Below are positions 34,171 to 43,900 of a stretch of 64,000 bases of DNA, in pieces. The notes beneath the pieces are model-generated. The model ran no database searches, was not told where the DNA came from, and worked only from the letters and a program-made list of their open reading frames with translations. The position numbers and the translations under genes are program-made. Source of the stretch: Polyangiaceae bacterium (lineage in GTDB: Bacteria; Myxococcota_A; Polyangia; Polyangiales; Polyangiaceae). Where the stretch lies: assembly GCA_019637265.1 (NCBI GenBank), contig JAHBVY010000004.1:124001-188000 (forward strand). The letters are read 5' to 3'. Each line of letters starts with the position of its first letter. Position 1 is the stretch's first letter.

Positions 34171-35403
34171 TCAGTCCACCGAGGGCGCTGGGGCGGCTTC
34201 GTCGGCCAAGCCCTCGATGAGCGCCAGCACCTGAGCCCGCGGCGCGCGCGCCAGCACCTCGCGCGCGTAGAGCTCCGCTTGCTTGGGCTCCCCGAGGCGC
34301 GCCCAGGCCACGGCCGTCCACGCGAACACCCAGGTCAGCTCGGCGTCATCGTCAGCCATCCTGGCGGCCACCTCGAGCGCCTCGAGCGCCGGGCGCGCGC
34401 GCCCCAGCTGGGTGAGCGCCGCCCCCTTGACCCACCAGGCCAGCGTCGACACCTCATCCCGCTCCCCCTCGCTCGTCGCGCGCTCGGCCAGGCGCCGCGC
34501 GTCGAGCCAGCGCGCCTCCGTCCCGGCGATGAGCGCCACCCGCGCGCCCGTCGCGAGCACGTCTTGACGCAGCCCCGGAGGCAGCGACTCCAAGTCGCCG
34601 AAGCCCTCGAGGATGGCCACGGCGCCGGCGTCGTCGTCCAATTCCGCGCGGCAACGTGCTTGCGCTAGCCGGAGCCGCGGGTGCAGAGGGAGCTCCGCGA
34701 GCCCCTCCTCCAGCACCTGCTCGGCTTCTGCCCCACGCGCGTCGTCGAGCAGCGCCTCCGCCAGATCCACCCAGGGGGTCGCTAGCTGCCACTCGAAGCG
34801 CTCACGCGGCGTGAAGGCGCTGAGCAAGATGCCGAGCCCATCCGAGGCGCCGCCCCCCGGCACGCGGAACGGCAGCAGGTTGAACAGCCCCCCGAGCAGG
34901 GCCGTGAGCGCCACCGCCTGCGCCAGCACCACGCCCAGCGACTCGCTGCGGCGCAGCAGCTCCTCACCCACCACGAGCCACAGCGCCAGCACCAAGCAGA
35001 GCTCCGCGAGCGGCCCCGCCGCGTAGATCAGCGCCTGGCGCCAGCGCGCTCCCGTGAGGCTCGTGGGCACGGTGCGGACGTAGCCGATCAGCGGCGCGAG
35101 CTTGAAGCTGACGCGCGCCTTCCCCCACCGAAACCTCACTAGATCGCGACCCTGACCGAGCACGACCTCACTCACGTGCCACCCCACCGCGCGCGCCGCG
35201 AGCGCGTGCCCCAGCTCGTGCAACACCAAGAGCGGCACCCAGCTCACCACCGCTGCGAGCAGCCCCAGCTTCACCGGACGGAAATCGCGCAGCAGCTCCC
35301 CCGCCAGCGCCCCAAAGAACAGCAGGAAGAACCCAGCCGCGATCAGCCGTTCACCCTGACTGAGCGGCCGCCGCGGCGCCGGATCGTAACCTCTGACCGC
35401 CAT
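34171..35403 (-). CDS. M50-family (site-2-protease-like) metalloprotease with helical repeat tail
   Basis: 410 aa from the ATG at 35403. Zinc site HELGH at residues 62-66 sits in a membrane helix (WVPLLVLHELGHALAARAVG), and the third motif NLLPFRVPGGGASDG matches N-x-x-P-x-x-x-x-DG. Four or so membrane segments occupy the first ~215 residues. The C-terminal ~190 residues are a cytoplasmic TPR-like helical domain (LHPRLRLAQARCRAELDDDAG). This fold cleaves membrane-bound regulators, but substrate is unknown. Shares a 54-bp divergent region with the gene at 35458. Confidence 0.87.
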   Translation of the reverse strand: MAVRGYDPAPRRPLSQGERLIAAGFFLLFFGALAGELLRDFRPVKLGLLAAVVSWVPLLVLHELGHALAARAVGWHVSEVVLGQGRDLVRFRWGKARVSFKLAPLIGYVRTVPTSLTGARWRQALIYAAGPLAELCLVLALWLVVGEELLRRSESLGVVLAQAVALTALLGGLFNLLPFRVPGGGASDGLGILLSAFTPRERFEWQLATPWVDLAEALLDDARGAEAEQVLEEGLAELPLHPRLRLAQARCRAELDDDAGAVAILEGFGDLESLPPGLRQDVLATGARVALIAGTEARWLDARRLAERATSEGERDEVSTLAWWVKGAALTQLGRARPALEALEVAARMADDDAELTWVFAWTAVAWARLGEPKQAELYAREVLARAPRAQVLALIEGLADEAAPAPSVD

Positions 35404-35457
35404 CGAACCCGAGCACCCAAGCACTCGAGCGGCGCCCTGGCAACGTGGAAGCGCGTG

Positions 35458-36213
35458 ATGCTTGACTTCCACCTTCCGCGGATCCTTGAAAGGGCGATGA
35501 GCGAGGCTCGAGGTGTGAGGGAGGGTTACCCGTGGCACGCGTGGCTGCTGCTGGTGCGGCCGGATCGAGTGGCGCAGAGCCTCGAGCGCGTCGCGGCTGC
35601 TGGGCTCGTCCCGGTGACGCCCAACCTGTGGCAGATCGAGCTGGGGGTGCTCTCCATGTGGCACCGCGTGCTCTTCCGCTCAGAGACGGTGGGCAACGCC
35701 AAGGTGGCCCCGGTGCGCCCCGGGTGGCGCGCGCGCCTCTTGAAGTTGCGGCCGCTGCGCTTTGGGCCGCTGCTGTGGGAGCGCGCGGTGGCGCCGCTCG
35801 ATTTCTCGGGGCTCACGAGCAGCCCCGAGCGCATCACCTCCCACCTGCTCGGGGCGCACCACGATGGCTCGCAGTTCGCCTACGATCTCGAGCTGCTCGG
35901 GCTCTACCCCGGTGGGCTCGAGCGCGCGCTGGAGCTCGCGCGCGCGGTGACTCAGGGCACCTCCAAGCGCGGCGAGTGGCTGCGCGATTTGGTGGTGTAC
36001 CAGGGGTACCACGAGCGGCTCGAAGCGGCGCTGCTCGCGGCGCTCTCGGGTGACTTGGGGCTCACGCCGAATGAGGCGCGCGATCCGGACATCGCGTTCG
36101 GCGCCTACCTCCGCTGGTGCGCGGCGCAGCCGCGCACCCCAGGGGAGACGCTCAGCGCCTGGCAGCGCGGCGAGCTCGCGCTGTGGCGCCGCACGGGTGA
36201 GCAGGTAAGCTGA
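35458..36213 (+). CDS. Uncharacterised protein
   Basis: 251 aa from the ATG at 35458 with GGAAG upstream; the ATG at 35497 with AAAGGG just before it is an alternative. No membrane segment or signal peptide. The sequence has a GLVPVTPNLWQIELGVLSMWHRV region and a C-terminal helical part (GALYRWCAAQPR-like ending). No known family was recognised. It is divergent from the M50 gene and converges with the HD-GYP-like gene 23 bp away. Confidence 0.7.
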   Translation: MLDFHLPRILERAMSEARGVREGYPWHAWLLLVRPDRVAQSLERVAAAGLVPVTPNLWQIELGVLSMWHRVLFRSETVGNAKVAPVRPGWRARLLKLRPLRFGPLLWERAVAPLDFSGLTSSPERITSHLLGAHHDGSQFAYDLELLGLYPGGLERALELARAVTQGTSKRGEWLRDLVVYQGYHERLEAALLAALSGDLGLTPNEARDPDIAFGAYLRWCAAQPRTPGETLSAWQRGELALWRRTGEQVS

Positions 36214-36236
36214 TTAACGGAGGGCGCCCGGGGTCG

Positions 36237-37706
36237 TCAGTATTCTTCACCGAAGAAGGCGCTGCCGGGGTCGAAGCCCACCTCAGCCGGGGGCACCAGC
36301 CGCCGCAGGCCCGAGAGGCTCGTCTGCGCGAGATCCACCACGGCGGGCGGGGACAACGCGCGGCCCTCCGAGTCGGTCACCACCGCCACCGCGGGACGCT
36401 CCACGTCGCCCATCGCGCTAGGCGCCGCCACCACCGCCCACTCGCCCTCCGAGAGCTCCACCACGCTGCCCGTCGGGATCACCCCGATCGCCCGCGCGAG
36501 CAGGCGCACCAAGCTGGGGTGCTCCACGCGCTCCTCGAATAGCGCCGTGAGCGCCGCCGCCGGGGTGACGCCACTCGGCTCCACACCATGAGCCGCGACC
36601 CGTGCGACGTAGCGCTGCACCAGGTGCAGCAGGCGCGCGCCGAGCAACCCCTGGGCGCGCCCTCGATACAGCGGCCCAAGCTCGCTCGCGCCGAGCCAGG
36701 TGGCCTCCATCACCAGCGCCGCGCGGAACCAGCCGCTCGGGTGCCAGCTGCCCGCCTGGAGCATCAACTGGGCGGCATGCTCCAGGCGCTGGTCAGCCTC
36801 ACGGACTTCTGGGGCGCCCCACACACCGGGGAGCGGCGCGAGCAACGCGGCGAGCGCGAGCTCCGCCAAGAGTCGCCGATCGCGCGTGAGCTGGCGCGCG
36901 AGCGCCAACAGCAACACCGCGCTCTGGAGCGCGCGCTCATGAGCGCTCGTGGCGCGCGACGCGAAGGCATGGAGCTGTAAGAAGGACTCCTCACCGCTCA
37001 ACGCCGCCATCGCCCAGCGCTGAGCGAGGCGCCGCAGCGCGCGGAGCGGAGGCAGCTCACGGGTGGCCGCTCCGGCGTAGAGCTGCTCGAGCTGCGCCAG
37101 GCTGAGCGCGTAGAGCTGCAAGCTGCGCTCCGCCTGGCTCTCGCCGTGAGCCCCAGGCGGTTGAAAGGTGAGCTCCGGAGCGCGACCCAACGCGACGCGC
37201 GGAGGCGTGACGAGCGGCTCCCCACCCACCGCGCGCAGCCAAGCGCGCATCAGCTCGAGTAAGTCGTGGCTCGTGACCTCCGCGCTGACCACGAGCAGGG
37301 TGACGCCCACCGCCGCGAGTCGCTCGCCCACCTCTTGCGCAACCAAGTACCCCGCGCGATCCGTCTCCAGTAGCTCGCCCGCGACGTACGGTAGCCCTCC
37401 CACGTAAGCGAAGCGCACGGGGCCACCGACCTGCTGCGCGAGCTGGCGTAGCTCGACGGCCGCCTGCTCTGCAGCGGACAGCGCCTCCGAGCCGTCCAAC
37501 CGGCTCGCCTCGGCCTCCGTGAACAGCAACGCGAGGGATGACAGCGTGGGGCCGAACAGGCGCCGAAGCCGCAGGGTGCCCGGCTCGGGAGGCTGCGTAC
37601 CCTGCACCATCAGCGGCGCTCGGGAGCTGGCGCGGCGAACCCGCGCGGCCGCCGAAGGGCTCCTCCGGGGCACGGCGGGGCTGGTGGTGCGAGCGCTACG
37701 TGCCAT
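36237..37706 (-). CDS. HD-GYP-like protein lacking visible HD and GYP motifs
   Basis: 489 aa from the ATG at 37706, which overlaps the kinase-like gene by 11 bp. The C-terminus (VEHPSLVRLLARAIGVIPTG, then SVVELSEGEWAVVAAP) strongly resembles the tail that follows the HD-GYP domain in cyclic di-GMP phosphodiesterases. The preceding ~330 residues are helical, but no HD metal pair and no GYP triplet are present, so catalysis is unlikely. Overlap with the pseudokinase gene suggests the pair is made together and may work as scaffold or sensor. Family assignment rests on the C-terminal pattern only. Confidence 0.7.
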   Translation of the reverse strand: MARSARTTSPAVPRRSPSAAARVRRASSRAPLMVQGTQPPEPGTLRLRRLFGPTLSSLALLFTEAEASRLDGSEALSAAEQAAVELRQLAQQVGGPVRFAYVGGLPYVAGELLETDRAGYLVAQEVGERLAAVGVTLLVVSAEVTSHDLLELMRAWLRAVGGEPLVTPPRVALGRAPELTFQPPGAHGESQAERSLQLYALSLAQLEQLYAGAATRELPPLRALRRLAQRWAMAALSGEESFLQLHAFASRATSAHERALQSAVLLLALARQLTRDRRLLAELALAALLAPLPGVWGAPEVREADQRLEHAAQLMLQAGSWHPSGWFRAALVMEATWLGASELGPLYRGRAQGLLGARLLHLVQRYVARVAAHGVEPSGVTPAAALTALFEERVEHPSLVRLLARAIGVIPTGSVVELSEGEWAVVAAPSAMGDVERPAVAVVTDSEGRALSPPAVVDLAQTSLSGLRRLVPPAEVGFDPGSAFFGEEY

Positions 37707-39978
37707 CGTCACCTCCCGCCCGCTGCTCGAGCTTCCCAGGGAACAGCGAGCGCACGCTCGACTCCCGCGACTCACCAGCCCGGAGCTCCAAGAGCCAGTG
37801 CCTGAGCTCCGCGCTCTGCGCCACACCCAGGTGCTCCGCCAAAGGCAGCGCGTGCGACTCATCGAGCTCCGCTACCAGGCGCTCCCAGAAGCCGCTCAGC
37901 GCCGCGACGCCGCCTGGCTCCAGCTGCGCGGCGTCGAGCAGCGCCGCGTCGAGCCACCTGAGCAGCGCGCTCAGGGCGCTCGGTGGGAGCAGGTAGGCGC
38001 GCGCGGTCTTTCGTAAGCCATCCTCACCCAACGCGCGGAGCACGCTCAGCGTGAGCTCCCAACGCGCGCGCGGCGAATGCGCCGTGAGCGCCTGACCCGC
38101 TTGGTCGATCCACCCCAGCGCGACGTGCAGCGTGCTCGAGCGCTGGGCCTGACGGAGCGCCACCGCGGCGACGTAAGCGAAGCGACCCACGCCCAGATCG
38201 CCCTCTTGATCCAGCACCTCCGCGAGGCGCCCCAGCTCCTCGGCGTCCTGGGCGCCGACCCACTCACCTCGAAGCACCCGCTCGAGCGCCGCAGAGCCGG
38301 GCTCGGAAGGCACTGCGCTTTCAGAAGACACTGCGGCTTCAGAAGGCACTGCGCTCGAATCCGCCACGGCGCTCCCAGAGGCCGGCTTCGAGGCCGCGCG
38401 CCAGCTCGCCTCCAGCGCGGCGCGTTGGTGCTTTGGGCGGGCGAGCCATGGGGCGCTCGCGCGCGCCAGCTCAGCGCGCTCGAGATCGGTCCCGCTCACC
38501 AGGGTATCGTCCGCTTGGATGACCACGTGCTCGAGATCGGCGTCCCACAGCAGGGTGGTGAAGTCGTGAGACGGATCGCCACCCTGACTAGCTAGCAGGC
38601 ACTCGCTGAGGCTCGTCAGCTCCGCCCGCGTGAAGCCAGGCGAGAGCCCGAGCACCCGCACGCCATCGGCGAAGAGCTGGTAAGGGAGCCAGCCGAGATC
38701 TTCTCCCGGCGACCACACCACGGCACCGTCGAGCAAGAGCGCGAAGGGAGCGACGTCCCACAACAGCGCGACCTCCACGCCATCCATCGCGCGCTGCGCG
38801 GCGACGAAGGCCTCGTCCAACAACCGCACCACCTCGGCGTGACCCGTACCGCGGTGCGCCATCTCCCGCAGCGCGGCCTCCCACACCCGAAACACCTCAC
38901 GCGAGGCCGCGAGCTCAGCGCTCGGCTCACCATCACACGCCGCGTCCAGTGTTTGCCTCGCGCGCGTCGCGTCCGGCGGGTGCCACACGGGGGGCAGATC
39001 CGCGGCTGGCGTGGCCTGAAGGAGCGCGCAGAAACGCGCCGCGCTCGCGCCACTACCCGAGACCACGGCCCCGGGCGCACCACTCCGTAGACCCTGAGGC
39101 GCCGTCTCCAGCGCCGCCTCGGTGACCGCGGTGCGGCGGAGCGCAGTTGACCTGTCCTTACCGCGAGGCGCGCCCATCATAGCCCTCCGGGAGTGGCGCG
39201 GGTCCTGCCGCTCCACCAGCGCCAGAGCGCGCCTCAGCGCTCGGTACGCCTCCCGCGCCGACTGGAAGCGCTGAGCAGGGCGCAGCGCAAGGCACCCCTC
39301 GATCACCTCCGACAGCTCACTCGGAGCGCTCCGGGTGAGCTCCGACAGGGGCCTCGCCAGGCGCTCACTCAGGGGGGCGCCGTCCGTCACCAACGCGAGG
39401 GTGATGGCGCCCAAGTGGTAGATGTCCGTGCGCGCGTCGAGCACGCGCCCCGCGAGGCGCTCCGGCGCCGAGAAGGTGGGGCGGAGCCCAGCCAGCGCCC
39501 GGAGCCTCGCCAAGCCCCAGTCCACCACGCTGAGCTCACCGTCAGGGCCCACGACGCAGCTGTCGAGGCTCAAGTCGCGGTGCACCACCTCGGCAGCGTG
39601 CGCCACGTCCAGCACGTCAGCCAAGCTGCTCAAGAGCCGCACCTGGGCCGCCAAGCTAGCTTCGGTAGCCCAACGCGAGAGCGGCACCCCGAGCGGAACC
39701 GTGGTCACCAAGCACGCGATGCCGCGCTCCACGCGCGCATCGAGCACGCGCGGTACGCTCGGGTGGCGCACCTCCCCCGCGGCCCATGGATCCTTGAGGA
39801 AACGACTCGTCAGTGCCTCATCCAACCCAAGGCCCGGGCGCAGACAACGCAGCCAGCCCCACGCCACCTCACTCGACTCCACCAGCCACCCACCTGCGTC
39901 ACAGGGAGCGACGATGCGCCACGCACCGAGCTCTACGCCCGGGGTGAGCTGAGGCAGGTGATGGGACTCCGCAAACAT
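37696..39978 (-). CDS. Predicted Ser/Thr pseudokinase with large C-terminal region
   Basis: 760 aa from the ATG at 39978. The kinase-like domain spans ~15-260: HRD at 133-135 (VVHRDLSLDS), DWG at 153-155 in place of DFG, APE at 171-173. The glycine-rich loop is absent, no Lys is seen at the VAIK position (SEVAWGWLRCL), and the catalytic-loop Lys and Asn are replaced by Ser (DLSLDS). These losses predict little or no phosphotransfer. The C-terminal ~490 residues are of unknown fold. The stop overlaps the next gene, which is HD-GYP-like, by 11 bp. Confidence 0.85.
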   Translation of the reverse strand: MFAESHHLPQLTPGVELGAWRIVAPCDAGGWLVESSEVAWGWLRCLRPGLGLDEALTSRFLKDPWAAGEVRHPSVPRVLDARVERGIACLVTTVPLGVPLSRWATEASLAAQVRLLSSLADVLDVAHAAEVVHRDLSLDSCVVGPDGELSVVDWGLARLRALAGLRPTFSAPERLAGRVLDARTDIYHLGAITLALVTDGAPLSERLARPLSELTRSAPSELSEVIEGCLALRPAQRFQSAREAYRALRRALALVERQDPRHSRRAMMGAPRGKDRSTALRRTAVTEAALETAPQGLRSGAPGAVVSGSGASAARFCALLQATPAADLPPVWHPPDATRARQTLDAACDGEPSAELAASREVFRVWEAALREMAHRGTGHAEVVRLLDEAFVAAQRAMDGVEVALLWDVAPFALLLDGAVVWSPGEDLGWLPYQLFADGVRVLGLSPGFTRAELTSLSECLLASQGGDPSHDFTTLLWDADLEHVVIQADDTLVSGTDLERAELARASAPWLARPKHQRAALEASWRAASKPASGSAVADSSAVPSEAAVSSESAVPSEPGSAALERVLRGEWVGAQDAEELGRLAEVLDQEGDLGVGRFAYVAAVALRQAQRSSTLHVALGWIDQAGQALTAHSPRARWELTLSVLRALGEDGLRKTARAYLLPPSALSALLRWLDAALLDAAQLEPGGVAALSGFWERLVAELDESHALPLAEHLGVAQSAELRHWLLELRAGESRESSVRSLFPGKLEQRAGGDDGT

Positions 39979-40065
39979 GGGACGAGCGTCGCCGGCCCGG
40001 CGAGGGCGGCGCACAGCCAGGTTCTAGGATACGTGGCGCTGCGTTTCAGCTCCCCAATTAAAGTA

Positions 40066-40080
40066 TGACATTTTATGTCA
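40066..40080. promoter_or_regulatory. Palindrome in an AT-rich divergent control region
   Basis: TGACATTTTATGTCA has perfect 6-bp arms around TTT. It lies in a short AT-rich patch (CAATTAAAGTATGACATTTT) 88 bp upstream of the pseudokinase start and 78 bp upstream of the small gene at 40158. The AT richness in GC-rich surroundings suggests a promoter with an operator. An in-frame ATG at 40065 would instead place it in coding sequence. Confidence 0.5.
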
Positions 40081-40157
40081 CACCAAAGCTTGCGCTCGAG
40101 ACGCGAGTGCAGGAGCCTTCAGGTGTCGGCGCACCCACGCCGCCAACCAGAGGACCC

Positions 40158-40505
40158 ATGACCCACCTCGAGACTTCGCCTGAGCTCCCCCCCGCGCAAC
40201 GCGCGCTGGCCCTCGCGCTGCACGCGCAGGCCTTCAACGCGCTGAAGCTCGATCAGCTGAGAGCAGCGGAGCACCCGCTGCGCCGGCTCCTGCTCCTGTT
40301 GCCCATCGGCTCACCAGAGCGAGCTGCGGCGCTCACGGCGCTCGCCTTCATTTGGGCGCGCACCGGGCGGGCAAAGGAGTCTGCCGCGCTCGAGCTTCAG
40401 GTGGGCGCTCAGGTGCGGCGCCTGGTCACCGGCCATCGCCCCCATCGGATAGGTGGGCAGCTGGAGCCGAGGGCCACTCGCCCCCATTCAGGCGGCGCCG
40501 CCTGA
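40158..40505 (+). CDS. Small helical TPR-like protein
   Basis: 115 aa from the ATG at 40158, preceded by AGAGGA; the frame is open to an ATG at 40065. Residues ~10-75 (AQRALALALHAQAFNALKLD, AAEHPLRRLLLLLPIGSPER, AAALTALAFIWARTGRAKES) form helical hairpins like two TPR units. The C-terminal ~30 residues are basic and polar. Divergent from the pseudokinase gene, so possibly co-regulated with it. Function unknown. Confidence 0.65.
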   Translation: MTHLETSPELPPAQRALALALHAQAFNALKLDQLRAAEHPLRRLLLLLPIGSPERAAALTALAFIWARTGRAKESAALELQVGAQVRRLVTGHRPHRIGGQLEPRATRPHSGGAA

Positions 40506-40804
40506 ACGGATGACGGGGTGCGATCGAACGTCGCATCCAGATCACCAAGCCCTCAGGTTTGGGGTTTTGGGGGTTCGCCCCAGGCTCACGGCGCCGACAG
40601 GCTCCGCGCTCTGACTCACGGGTGCTATCGAACGTCGCATCCAGGCATCTCAAGACCTCGCGCTTCGCGACCCGCGCGTGTCAGCTCGGTAGCGGTGCCG
40701 TCCAACCCCCCCCCTGTTCTGGTGGCCCTCCTGGATGGGAACGCCGCGTCGCGCCTTCCGTGAGAGGGTTGCGCTCCCGTGGTGCTGGGGTAGAGAGGCG
40801 CTGC
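40506..40804. other. Repeat-rich intergenic region
   Basis: Contains two direct 25-bp copies (40516-40540, 40620-40644; core ATCGAACGTCGCATCCAG), a G-rich motif at 40556-40577 (GGTTTGGGGTTTTGGGGGTT) and a GTGCCGTCCAACCCC motif at 40695. No gene seen apart from the leader of the microprotein at 40805. Confidence 0.6.
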
Positions 40805-40957
40805 ATGGAGAACGGACTCGTCAACCTCGCGGTGATCGTGGCGTCGCTCATCATCCCCATGGGCATCATCCCGGTCATCCTCATCATGACCTCCCGTGGT
40901 GAGGCGGGTGAGCCGCCGGTGGAAGAGCAGTTCGCCTGGCGCGACGAAGAGGATTAG
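40805..40957 (+). CDS. Small membrane protein (50 aa)
   Basis: 50 aa, ATG with GAGAGG 6 bp upstream. One hydrophobic helix (LAVIVASLIIPMGIIPVILIM) is followed by an acidic cytoplasmic or periplasmic tail (GEPPVEEQFAWRDEED). Too short for domain assignment, but the ribosome site, clean helix and charged tail support a real gene. It converges with the 1001-residue PDZ protein gene. Confidence 0.65.
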   Translation: MENGLVNLAVIVASLIIPMGIIPVILIMTSRGEAGEPPVEEQFAWRDEED

Positions 40958-40997
40958 AGCGGGTTCGAGGACGACGAACGGTAGACCGTGGGTCGTC

Positions 40998-43900
40998 CTA
41001 GCGACGCACTTGCTCGCGGCGCACGCGCAGCGCGCGCGTTTCGCCCTCGCGGCGCACCTCGAGCACCACGTCACCACGCACGGGGCCGCTCAGGCGCGCG
41101 CGCGCCTCCGTCATGTCGCTGACGGCGGCGCCGTCCACGCGTAGGAGCCAATCCCCTGCGAGCAGCCCGGCGCGCTCCGCCTCGCTGCCGGGCGCGACGT
41201 GCACCACCACCACCCGGGTGCCGCCCCGCTCATCGCGCTCGCCGAGCGTCACCGCCACCGAGCCCGTGCTCCCCGGCTCCACCTCGCCCGCTGACTCCGT
41301 CAGCGCGATGCGCACGTCGGAGACCTCCGCTCCCTCGCGCACCTCCACGCTCACCGCGCCGCGGCCCACCTCAGCCGCGTAAGCCGCCAACCGGAGCGGC
41401 CCCGCCGGGAGCCCCCGCAAGGTGAAGCGACCCTCGGCGTCCGTCACCGCGACCCCCGCGGGCAGCGTACCCACAGGCAAAAACGCCGGCGCCACCCCTT
41501 CGGCCACGCGCGCCCCCGCCACCGGCTCCCCCTCCGCGTCCACCACGACGCCCGAGACATCACCCGGCGCCTTCAGATCCACCTCCGGCAGCTCCACCTC
41601 AGCGTCCGCGCGCGCGCCGCGCTCGACGCTCACGCGCTGCTCCACCCGGGCATAGTCCGGATGACTCACCATGAGCCGCGCGGGCCCCGGCGTCACCTCC
41701 GTGAGCCGATACTCGCCATGAGCGTCGGTCACGGCGCTCTGCTGCGCGCCGCCGGTGACGAGCACCACCAGCGCGCCGCTCACCAGCGTGCGGCCGCGCA
41801 CCGCGGTGACGCGCCCCGTCACCTGCACCGCGCGCAGCAGGTTCACCGTCACCCGCTCGGGCGCCGCGGCCAGCGTCTGGGCGTGCTGCGCGTAGCCAGG
41901 CGCACTGACAATCAGCTGAAGCCGCAGCCCCAGGCTGTCCTCCACCTCCAGCTCACCCTGCTCATCGGTAAACCGCGTCTGCCGGAGCGGCACCTCCGGG
42001 TCCAAGCTGAGCACGCTCACCTCCGCCAGCTCCACCGCCTGCCCACCTTCGCCCTCCACCACGAGCGTGATGGCGCCGCGCGCCTCCGGCAGCGTCACCG
42101 TGATCTCCGCCTGCCCACCCTCCGGCACCGCGAGCCGCCGCGCCACCGCGATCCGATCGAAGTCGTCAGGTCGATAGACGCTGAGCTCCACGTCCTCCGG
42201 CAGCGACGCGAAGGCGAAGCTGCCGTCACTCGCCGTCAGCGTGGTGCGCTGGAGCGTGCCCACCCGCGCCACCACATCCACGCGCACGCCGGCGACCCCA
42301 TAGCCCCGCGCGTCCACCACCTTGCCCTGCAGGCTGCCGCCCGCGCTCAGCACCACCTCCACCTCGGCGCGGCCCCCAGGGCCCAGCACCACGACCTCGC
42401 TCAAGCCCTCCACATAGGCTGGGTGACGAACCAACGCGCGCACGCGCCCTGGCGTCACCGGGCGCGCCGTGAACTCACCGCTCAGCGAGGTCACCCATGG
42501 TGTGTAGTCGGCGGCGCGCGCCGCAATCTCCGCGGCGTCGTATTGCCCCAAGGAGCCCATCGGGCCCTCCCGCGGGATCGGCGGGATGGGCCCTGGCATC
42601 ACCCCCAATTCCCCCGCGGGAATGAGCGGGCTGGGTCCCGCCAGCGCCCAGGCGAAGTGCGCGTCGCGATACGCGATGAGGCCCGGCGTCTCCGCGACGG
42701 GCATCCCGCTCGCGTCGGTGCCCACGATCTCGATCGAGGCGCCGTCCACCGGGCGACCGCGCGTGTCCACCACCCGCCCCGCGAGGGTCGCGCCTCTCAG
42801 CAGCGCCACTCGCACCGGACCCTCGAGCGGCTCTGGCAACGGCACCCCGCCGCGCGCCACGAACCCCGCCGCGCGCGCCGACACCGTGGCCGGCCCAGGC
42901 GCGATCGGCCCCAGCGTCACGCTGCCGTCGGCGCCCGTGGTGCCCTGGAGCGGGAACGAAGACACCCCGTACTCGGTGAGCACCACATCCGCGCCAGGCA
43001 CTCCAGGCGCGCCCTCCTCAGGGCCCCCGATCACCTGCACCGTCACCATCCGCCCCGGCGTCAGCGTGAGCACCACCTCCGAGTCTTCACCGCGCCCCAA
43101 CTGATGCCCGAAGCGCGTGGGGCTCACCGCAGCGCCCTTGAAGGCTCGCAAATCGTAGGCGCCGCCGAGCAGCCCCGCGATCCGCGTGACACCCAGCGCG
43201 TCCGTCTGCGCCTGCCGCGCGGGCCACAGCGCGGCGCCGGAGAGGTGCACCGTGGCGCCGGGCACCGGCGCGCCACGACCATCGATCACGCGCACGCTGA
43301 GCGACCCCAAGCGGCGGAGCGTGAGCGTGACGCGCCCATTCACACCCGACTTCGTCACCGACTCATAGCCGCGCGCCGAAGCCTTCACGCTCCACGGCGG
43401 CGCGCCCAAGCGATCGAAGCGCACGACCCCCGCGGAGCTCGTCAGTGCACCATACGGTAGCCAGTCAGCGGCCGTGACGAGCACCGTCGCGTCGACGATC
43501 GGCTCACCTACCTCGTCCTCCACCCGCACCGCCAGCTCATGCGCCGCCTGGAGCACCACCTCCGCGCGCCGCAGCTGGGGGCTCGCCTCGAGCCCCTCCA
43601 CCACGCGCTGAGCGCTCGCCCGCGCAAAACCTGGCGCCTCCACCAAGATCCACGTCACTCCCCGCGGCAGGGTCGTGAATTCGATCACGCCATCATCCCC
43701 GGTAGCACCTTCCCCCGCCGCGTAGAAACGGTCCCCGAGCTGCAAGTAGAGCCGCGCCGTCGCGCCGGCCACCGGCTTCGCCGAGGCGCAGTCCGCTGGA
43801 GCACCCGCGTCGTGAGCCGCGCAGGTCGCGCCATCCACCACGCTGAGGGTCAGGTGTCCATCGCGCTCCTCAGCTGGGGTTGGGGGTTGGGGAGCAAAGA

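Noticed and set aside
41661..43460. Long plus-strand open frame opposite the PDZ protein gene
   Set aside because: The minus-strand gene has repeated beta modules and a PDZ domain; the plus frame is Arg/His-rich antisense noise.
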